From Hsuehochloa calcarea (taxonomy: Eukaryota > Streptophyta > Magnoliopsida > Poales > Poaceae): a stretch of DNA of 64,000 nucleotides. How positions within the stretch are numbered: the stretch's first letter is position 1; every line of letters starts with the position of its first letter. This document shows, one piece after another, positions 56,522 to 64,000 of this stretch. A program made the position numbers and the translations under genes. The stretch spans positions 18,777,232-18,841,231 of the forward strand of contig CM070599.1 in the NCBI GenBank assembly GCA_036346395.1, given 5' to 3'. The notes beneath the pieces were generated by a model. That model ran no database searches. It saw only the letters and a list, made by a program, of their open reading frames with translations, and had not been told where the DNA came from.

Positions 56522-58560
56522 TGTAACACCCCAGCCCAACATTGAGCTTAGAATGCCACTAAACTACTATAACCATCTAATTTACATCAACTTACTATAA
56601 AATTTCAGCAAGCATAATAACATTAAAACCCATCCACGGGTCGCATTAACACAAGCATAACACTATGACAATCATAGATAAATTAGACCTAGGAGCATAG
56701 CAAAATAATAAACCAAGATTAACATAAACCAAGCATCTATGGTTATTCAATACCATCATGTCCTAGATATAAATATTCATGTTATTCTAAAAGTTTCTCA
56801 TGTCCAATGAATCAAATAATTGGGTGAAGTGCATGATTCCAAGTGCGCTAGCCCTTCCCGAGTAAAACATCATCACTGGTCACCTAAAAACAACAATAGA
56901 GCAAGAATGAGTCCAAGACTCACCAAGGCCAATGATACGAAACATAACAAAATCATTCATTATCCAACAGTGTATCAACATCATGAATCAAATCAACATA
57001 TGAATGAATGAATGCACATGCACTTCTCTTTTGCTCATACCGGTATAGTGAGTGAACACCCGTCGGTGTTCACTTATGCCCGCGTTCTACAACACGCGGG
57101 GATCCAAAGCCCGTTTGAGAACAAGTCAACCGGGGATACATAATGCCCACTTTGGAATGGTGGGTCTTACAATCACCACCCACTCCCGTGGGTGTCGCAA
57201 GTCCACAACTTGCATTCATGAGTGCACATGATGAACAATAAAATGACGTTAATCGAATTTTAGTAATATAGCCATCATGAACAAATACATATCACCATAA
57301 ATCAGTACTTCGAACAAGCATATGTTACCATGATTCGTCATATGGAACAATCACATAACAACCACAATATAGGTGCACTTTCCTATTTCTTTCTTTCCCG
57401 CTACGGCACACGAGAAAGCAAAATTGGTGTCTCTACTCTGGAACTCCGCCTCCTACACAAGCATAGCGGTAACAATAAATACGATGAATGATGGACTCCG
57501 TTTACACCCCTTAATCCAACTCCTCAAGACCTATGACTCAAAGAGAGGTTCTACCCAAATTTCCCGGCATTCTAGCATAATGCTTCCCGGGACAGCAGTA
57601 CGAGAAAAATCGTAATTAAATATCTGTAACTCCGAATGACTTGAAACCAGTGCTCAAATACTCTTAACGTAACAGGCTACGAAACTCTAGTTGGTGGGGT
57701 TCTTTGATTCGGCCAAACTAGTGGTCTAAACAACCGTTGCAAACGACTGACAGATATCTGTCCAGAATACAGCACAGCAGTAAATAACATGGCATAACTT
57801 TCACTCTACAGATCCAATTGAGATGATCTTTATCAATTTGGAAAGATTACTAAACAGGCTACAATAACCTAGTTGGGAAAGACTACTGATTCGGCCTTCT
57901 ATTAACCCTAATGTTCTGGTGAAGTTTGCTGTTCCCTCAGTCTGACAGTCAGACAACAGCGACAGTAAAAATTCAATAACTTTTAACTCACACCTCAAAA
58001 AAATATATTCCTTATCAATCCTGCGGTTGTTTTTGGTTTCTAGGGGAGAATTAGGGACGGCGGCAGAAAACGGGTGTACTGGACTGCAGGATTTTTGGTG
58101 TTGGAGGGCACGGCTTCTCGTGATTAGTGTAAGGTCGGCAGCTTTGTGCTTGCGGCAGTTTTCAAGGTGTGCTGGACGTGCGGCCGGAGGGAAAAAAGTG
58201 CTGCTGTTTTTCTTCATGCAAGAAGACTTGAAGTGCCCTGCGCGGCAAAATTTCATGAGGTGAGGGTCGGCAGCTCCTGCAGGAAAAAGTGCGGCCGATG
58301 CAAGCGGAGCTGTGCTAGCTGTGGCTGTTGATTTGATCTCCAAAAGAAAAAGGTGCTGGGTCGTTGAGTGAATCCAGGGGGACGTGCATGATATAATCTA
58401 CAGTAGATTGATTTCTGTGCATGAGGTCGGAGCGAGGCTGGATTTTCTATCGTGAAAATCTTCCACAATCATTCACCTCTCTCTGATTATCATTAACGAT
58501 CCTACATTTTCCCTTCTTTGGCTTTTACTTCCACGTTGTTATAAGCAGGTCGCTAGGCAC
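56522..58560 (-). mobile_element. LTR C, minus strand, element 3/B superfamily
   Basis: Plus strand starts TGTAACACCCCAGCCC at 56,522, the complement of the ...GGGCTGGGGTGTTACA end of element 3 LTRs. The minus-strand phrase GTTTTTAGGTGACCAGTGATG near 56,880 and the ACCGGTATAGTGAGTG stretch near 57,043 match LTRs 3 and B. The GC-rich leader is at 58,050-58,330. The outer (5') end is not clear: no complement of TGTAATACTCCG and no polypurine tract are visible, so the right border is a guess. The 180-aa minus frame 57,801-58,343 is spurious. Confidence 0.65.
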
Positions 58561-59488
58561 TCTAAGAGGCGCGTAAATAGTATCTAGTGTTGTAGTGGCA
58601 CATGAACAATACCTTGTGCTGCAGCTGTGCATGAATGGTACCCGTTGGTACAGTAGCGTGTTAGCACCCGCTGGTACAGTAGCATGGTGCAGACCCGAAG
58701 ATCGAGGGTAGGGCCCTCACCCTTGCATGAAGTTGGTTATACCAACGCTAAGGCTCCAAGACTTAGTTTAAGAAGAAGGTGAGAGACCAAAAACTTTGTT
58801 TATACATTGATCGTTTAATAATAGATACATGTTATCTCTTTTATAATGACAACCCGACTTAACGCCTAATAAATAATATAAAAAAATCTATCAATTCAAT
58901 ATAATCTTTGCAACTATAAAAAATAATCTTCCTAATAGATAAAGTCAAATATCTAACAATAACTTGATAGATAAGGAATCTTAAAATAACATGTCTAACC
59001 AAATATTATGTATCCTAGGAAACTCATTAACCATGTACGGAAAATAACGGAATGTGCGTGCAACGGTACATTATGTTATACTGTTCACATATCTGTGCGG
59101 TACTCGCGATACCCCGCTCCTGTTAGAGTCTCACGTCTTGCTCCGTAACACACCACTTAATAAATTTGACCTTTGCTTCGGATAACGCTTTGAATGGTTT
59201 TTTTTTTACGTTTGATAAAATTTCATGGTGAAGACAATGGCTGCATGAAGCCGGCCGCCGGTTGTGCCAAGTGCTGACAAATTAACTTATCTTAATGTAT
59301 ATCAATATAATGCTCAGATTTATCAGTATGTATATTGGTCTATTGCTATACGATATCTAACCAAAATCAATTCGCATCTTATTTTGCAAAGCCTACGGGT
59401 GATAATCTAGTATCAGGTAAATTCATGTCTATGTGCTAGCGCGAAGAGACAGAGAGAGCCTGTATAACCAAGTGGAATATAAGGGTTT
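58561..59488. other. Unassigned AT-rich stretch
   Basis: No coding signal. It includes two copies of GGTACAGTAGCRTG (58,655 and 58,675) and the phrase GTGCGTGCAACGGTACA (59,055), a motif type common near ends of grass DNA-transposon-derived repeats. I cannot define element borders. Confidence 0.5.
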
Positions 59489-59880
59489 TGTAACGATCTG
59501 TTTTCAGACGTGAGTAGTAAATACTATTTAGTTGTCGATTTTCAATAGTATTTTAAGTTATCGTTTATTTTTAAAATCCTCTAGCTTCTAGCTAAGCTCG
59601 AGTTTATGTTTCAAACCTCCTTAAAGTTCTCGAATTCAAATTTCAAATTTGAATTCATCTTTTCAAATTTTAGACCTTTTCTCAGTTTTTCCTTCCTTTC
59701 ACTTGGGCTCAGCCCGCTTTTCTTCTTGGGTCGCCCGTCCCAATCCCCATCTCCTTTTGGCCCATCCGGCCCAGCCGTTTCCCCCCGGCATGTAGGCACC
59801 CAGATTTCTCGATCCAGATTCCTCTGTGAAAACACCGTGCTATTCCCCGGATCAGTATATAGCACTTCACAGGCACATTG
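59489..59880 (+). mobile_element. Possible LTR start D (plus strand, truncated)
   Basis: TGTAACGATCTG resembles the TGTAAC start of gypsy LTRs and is followed by 390 bp of AT-rich then pyrimidine-rich sequence. It appears cut off by the next LTR. No TATA box or partner LTR seen. The 92-codon frame in it has no domain. Confidence 0.3.
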
Positions 59881-62879
59881 CTAAATCATAATCATACATA
59901 GCGTAAAACCATACTATTCATTAATTTACACATCAGAGTTTACATAGACCGCATTGAGCCAATTTTTACAATAAAGGCTGAACAAGCCAATTGATTACAT
60001 TACAAAAGATAGCAGAAGCAACAACGAAATCAAAAGGGGGTGAGAGCACATCTCTCCACACGCAAGCAACTGGGGAAAACCCGTGTGCGCCCGATATTAC
60101 CCGAAAACTCAGATAATATAGGATGCACGCAAGTACCGACGGAGTCAACTAGACTGAGAGGAGACTAGAACAGCTAAAGACTAAACTACGCTTCAAAAGC
60201 TCCTGGGTCTTTAGACTTCTGGATCCTCGTAGTAGTCGTAGTCTTTAGGATTTCCTACTTCTGAGGATTTGGGAAAAGAGCGAGGATGAGCACAACTACT
60301 GTGCTCACGAGCCAACACAACAGATGCAATAATATACATGTAAGGTTTAACAAGGATGACTCGGGTTTTTTTATTTGCGCAAAGCAACATTTATAAATAC
60401 ATATACTAGGAAAGTCCTATCACTTAGCTTTTTAACCAAATTGCATTTTAAAGAGATTAATTGTGCTATAATTAATAACCGCAGAGGTTCCCTCCGTCGA
60501 AAACTGTAACTCATGCTTCATTTTGATTGGAGCTACCTCCACACATTAACAACACTGGATACGACGATCCAGGGAAAATCAAATCTCAGGCTCGGTGAGC
60601 CGAGCTGGTTTTCATACCACCCACAAAGTTTTTTTTTTTGAAATAGAACTAACTCAAGTTAAGTTTCCATGTCCACCTTTGACCGTAGGCGCGGCTGTTT
60701 AAACAGTTTTGACTCTGCAGAAGTTGTACACTTTACCCACAAGAGACAATCATACTCATTACCCCACATGATTATGTAGTCATGTAGTTGAGCGATCGTC
60801 ACAGTAACCTTTCGACCTACCTCGCCCTTTCCATCATCTCACCCATATGGGGTTACTCCCACTTGTGGTGGGTCCCATAAGTTGTGCGGGATGTTCACCA
60901 CTACGACTAGCGTAGCTGGCAACTTCACCATCGGTGTCCCTTCCCAGCTCATGCTTGCACTACCTCACTCCTCCACCAGTGAGATGACTTTCAGGGTCCG
61001 ATAAATTTACTAAGCCAAGTTGCACTTTGCATACTTGTGGTTGCACTTGTGTTACACGGGAGGTCTTAACAAGATTAAGTCCTTAATCCATCCTGGCGGT
61101 TCATACCACATACCAATCACTCTCGTGCCCGACGGCACCCACCACTCTTTCCATCCGCCCAGATGTGGTAATAGCAAGTTATTAGGGTTTTGAGGAGCAA
61201 AAAATACACCAACACAACCACTTCAGTTATTTACCCACAATGACTGCCCAAAACCATTTTCATATTGAGATGATGATGATGATTGGGACATTTAGTGTCC
61301 CGGTACTTAAGCAAGACTAGCATAGCGCTTAAGTACAAACTATAACTAGTATTACCATATAGTTACTAGGGTGATAAGGATTAATGGTTCAAATTTATCA
61401 AAGGATGGCATATTAAGTAATTAATCATCAAGTGGGTATTTAACTACCTTAAGTTTTAACATACATTTGAATACAAAATTAAAGCATGTCTTTTGATATT
61501 TTAAAAGAATATAATGTGCATAAAATGTAGGCTCAACATGATCAAAGTGTTGACTTGCATTGGTTATAGGCAGGTGGGTCTTGGTCTGCGTCTTTGCTCC
61601 AATCTTGGTCCTGCTCGAGTCGTTACTTCTTCTGGTCTTCGATTTCTAATTACGCGACAATGATAGAGAAACCAAATAAATTCAAAGAACTCAAAAGACC
61701 AAATAAAATACAAGAGCCTTAAATAAGATCGCGGAGGACGAGATAGAAAGGATTGAGCGACACGGGGATGTTTGACAAAATGAAACGACCATTGAGCGAA
61801 AGAGGAAATGGCGGAGAAACTCTGCCGGAAGGGAAAAACAAAGAAGAGTTAAAAGTCAAAGGATCTTTTGCAGAGATACTCCACTTCGGAATTGGAAGAT
61901 GGCAAGACATTGCCGATCGGGGAAAAGCACAGTTTGATCTTTTTAATTCAATAACTTCTTTAAATTAGTTGATAAGGATTATTTAAAAGAGGTTTGGGTG
62001 CAAGATCACATACCAAAGGTATTGCCAGATTAAATTGAGAGGTCATATTATCACCAAGGTTTTTCTTTTGTGATTACTTAAAAATTGTTGTATATTAATT
62101 ATTATTAATTATTGGTGATTTAAATACTCGGACTGATATTAATTGGGCAAGTTTACACTTTTAGCAAGACATTAAACTCAAGTTGTATTTTATATTGAAA
62201 GGCAAGCATCTTGGTTAAATATTTCATCTTTTAACTTATTCATTGATTATACAAGAATGCGTATTTTTAATTATTCCGAATTATAATTGAGATGATTATT
62301 AATGATTTTAAGATTTAGTTATTTTATTTTTCCCTAAATAACAAATTACCATTTTTAATGGTCTTTTTAGAGTTTTAGGTAGAAAAAAGAGAGGATATTG
62401 CATAATTTTTACCGGGTCTAACTTTACATTATTGGTAATTATCTTTGATGATTTTTGATCAAGGACAACGATATGTTAATTCAAATTTGGACGGAAGATT
62501 AATCGACAAGATTTGGGAGATTATTGTTCAAGTTTTCAAAGCAAATTATTGGTATTAACACAATTATTCTTAAATAGCTTTCTACTTTATTTGAGTGAAC
62601 TTTTGCAAATCAAATTCTTACAACTCACAAACTTAAACATTGCTGGAAAAAGATTAATTAAATTAACCTTATAATTCACTGGCATTATTTCTCATGGATA
62701 AAGAAGGGGTTTCAAAATTGATTTGCATGCACTTTTGATTTTCCCAAAATGTTGCAATTTTAATTCATGAATCTTGCCGCTTTTATATATATTAGTGCAT
62801 CAATAACTTTAGTGAACTCCGATAATTTGAAAGTTGATTGATTACAGATGGTTAGCAATTTGATTGCAAGTTATTACAC

Positions 62880-63150
62880 CAATCTTAATTTACCAGATTA
62901 TACAGAGGTTTCAAAATACCAGATTAATCACATATTTCAACAATTGCTATATTATACACCACTTCTCAATTGACAGATTATGCACAAAGGTTTCAATTGC
63001 CGGATTAGACACAGATTTCATTTGCCAAACAATACACAGAAATTTCAATTGCCAGGCTACTCCAAACACTTGCTAAACATCCTGCTGCTAGACCAAATAT
63101 AGGTTTCAATTTCCAGATCACAAATCTCAATTGCCAGCTACACAATCACT
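62880..63150. repeat. Degenerate minisatellite, about 26-bp period
   Basis: About ten copies around the phrase TTTCAATTGCCAGATTA, with ACACAG between them, starting near 62,886, 62,914, 62,940, 62,967, 62,993, 63,019, 63,046 and onward. Confidence 0.75.
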
Positions 63151-63756
63151 GTATTGCCACTACTACTGAAGATCATTGCTACCTCTTGACAAAAAATGAA
63201 TTGAAGAAGCAATCATTCAAGACATTAATCCAGCTTACTCAGACTACTGCCAGCAAAACATCCTACTACCAGATTAACACAGGTTATCCGTTGTCGGATC
63301 AGGCACAAACAGAGGGAGGGAGCAGTCGGTAGAGGAGAGGGAGAGCAGGGAGAAGGGGGGGTGCTTCGGTGGCGGGCAGCTGGCGGCGCCGACTACTGGA
63401 GGGAGGGGAGAAGGACAGGAGGAGTGCACGAGCTCCAGGGCAATGCGGGGAGTCTTACCGAGCTGTCGTCTAGGGAGGGGAAGTGGCGGAGCACGCTGGT
63501 GGCAGGAGCCGAATGTAGCGCAGGAGGGGAGCTTGGTGACGGTGGTCCACGGTGGCCGGGAGCTGCGGCCGGCTACTGGAGTAGCATGGGGGTGTCGCCA
63601 CGGCGCTCCAAGCGCCGGCGACTGGGTCGAGGCGGTGACAGGGGCGGCCGGCGGTGGAAAAGTGCTTCGGCCGAAGGGGGAGAGGAAGGGCAAGATCGGC
63701 TCTGGAGGAGCTTACCAGGGGGAGAGGAGCAGGGTGAGGAGAGACGGAGGGCCGGG

Positions 63757-63766
63757 CTATTTATAG
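63757..63766 (-). promoter_or_regulatory. TATA box of LTR A2
   Basis: Minus strand CTATAAATAGC within GGCTATAAATAGCCCGG, directly upstream (minus sense) of GC-rich leader sequence. Confidence 0.5.
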
Positions 63767-64000
63767 CCGGAGGAAGGGAGGTGGAGCCGGGGAAGGTGCT
63801 GATGACGGCATGGCGCGAGGGTACGACGGAGTGGGCGTCCATGGCGCCGATGGGACTGGGCGATGCAGGCGGAGATGGCGGGGCAGGTGGAGCTAGCGAC
63901 GGACCGGGCTGAGGCGACGTATGCGCTGACCTGGGGTGCTTCACCGCTCGGACCGGGTGGAGGCGCGCGCGTGACGCGGCGAGGACGAAGGGCGACGTCA

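Larger units (their letters stand above)
59881..64000 (-). mobile_element. LTR A2, minus-strand A-like gypsy LTR (partial)
   Basis: Shares order and phrases with A1 on the same strand: ACTCTGCAGAAGTTGTACACTTTACCCAC (split over 60,710-60,740) against 1,433, and CAACATGATCAAAG at 61,534 against 2,226. Near its 5' side it has a GC-rich leader (63,300-64,000) preceded in minus sense by a TATA box. The LTR start lies beyond the window. The left border near 59,880 is uncertain; no primer-binding site was found there. The 183-codon plus frame 63,361-63,912 is a glycine-rich chance frame. Confidence 0.6.

Noticed and set aside
57801..58343. 180-aa minus-strand frame in LTR C
   Set aside because: Lies across a leader and AT-rich LTR body, no recognisable domain, and not conserved in the related LTRs B or 3.
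63361..63912. 183-aa glycine/arginine-rich plus-strand frame
   Set aside because: Chance frame in GC-rich leader of LTR A2, with other frames equally open on both strands; no motif.

Overview
The window is repeat-dense plant nuclear DNA. I infer a grass (Poaceae) from the CACTACTACAAA transposon ends, the two Sirevirus-type Ty1/copia elements, the long chromovirus-type Ty3/gypsy LTRs and a wall-associated-kinase fragment. I cannot name the species. I see no intact host gene, no tRNA or rRNA gene and no CRISPR. The only long intact reading frame with recognisable domains is a retrotransposon gag of 899 aa.

Layout. 1-4,450: the start of the interior and the 3.7-kb LTR (called A1) of a minus-strand Ty3/gypsy element, followed by a 0.1-kb gag scrap and the distal piece of a second minus-strand LTR (A3). 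5,438-44,918: a nest. Copia element 1 (Sirevirus-like; LTRs about 1.81 kb) sits in A3. Its 3' LTR is split at 16,079/44,012 by copia element 2 (16,080-44,006, target duplication GTTGT). Element 2 was in turn hit by a 10.5-kb CACTA DNA transposon (20,698-31,181, target duplication TTT) in its interior, and by gypsy-type element 3 (34,058-42,908, target duplication CAACG) in its 3' LTR. The rest of A3 resumes at 44,919 and ends at 47,411. A 0.3-kb kinase fragment (47,412-47,716) lies between A3 and a plus-strand LTR, A4 (47,717-48,410 and 54,940-56,521).

A4 is interrupted by element B (48,411-54,939), a relative of element 3 whose parts are circularly permuted: most of the interior, then one LTR, then primer-binding site and interior start, with a 61-bp direct repeat at the two outer borders. 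This looks like a re-integrated one-LTR circle and is the most interesting structure here. The right end holds a minus-strand LTR of the same broad family (C), an unassigned AT-rich stretch, an LTR start (D) and a further minus-strand A-like LTR (A2) running off the window.

Functionally the region is a graveyard with traces of recent activity. Element 1 has an open gag but a broken pol. Element 2 has lost the stretch from protease to RNase H. Element 3 has very similar LTRs and a clean target duplication although its polyprotein is unreadable, so it was probably mobilised in trans. The CACTA element has decayed TNPD-like transposase and Ulp1-like genes, plus palindromic arrays both at its ends and, unusually, in its middle. 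All coordinates were counted by eye; boundaries given as approximate are uncertain by tens of bases.
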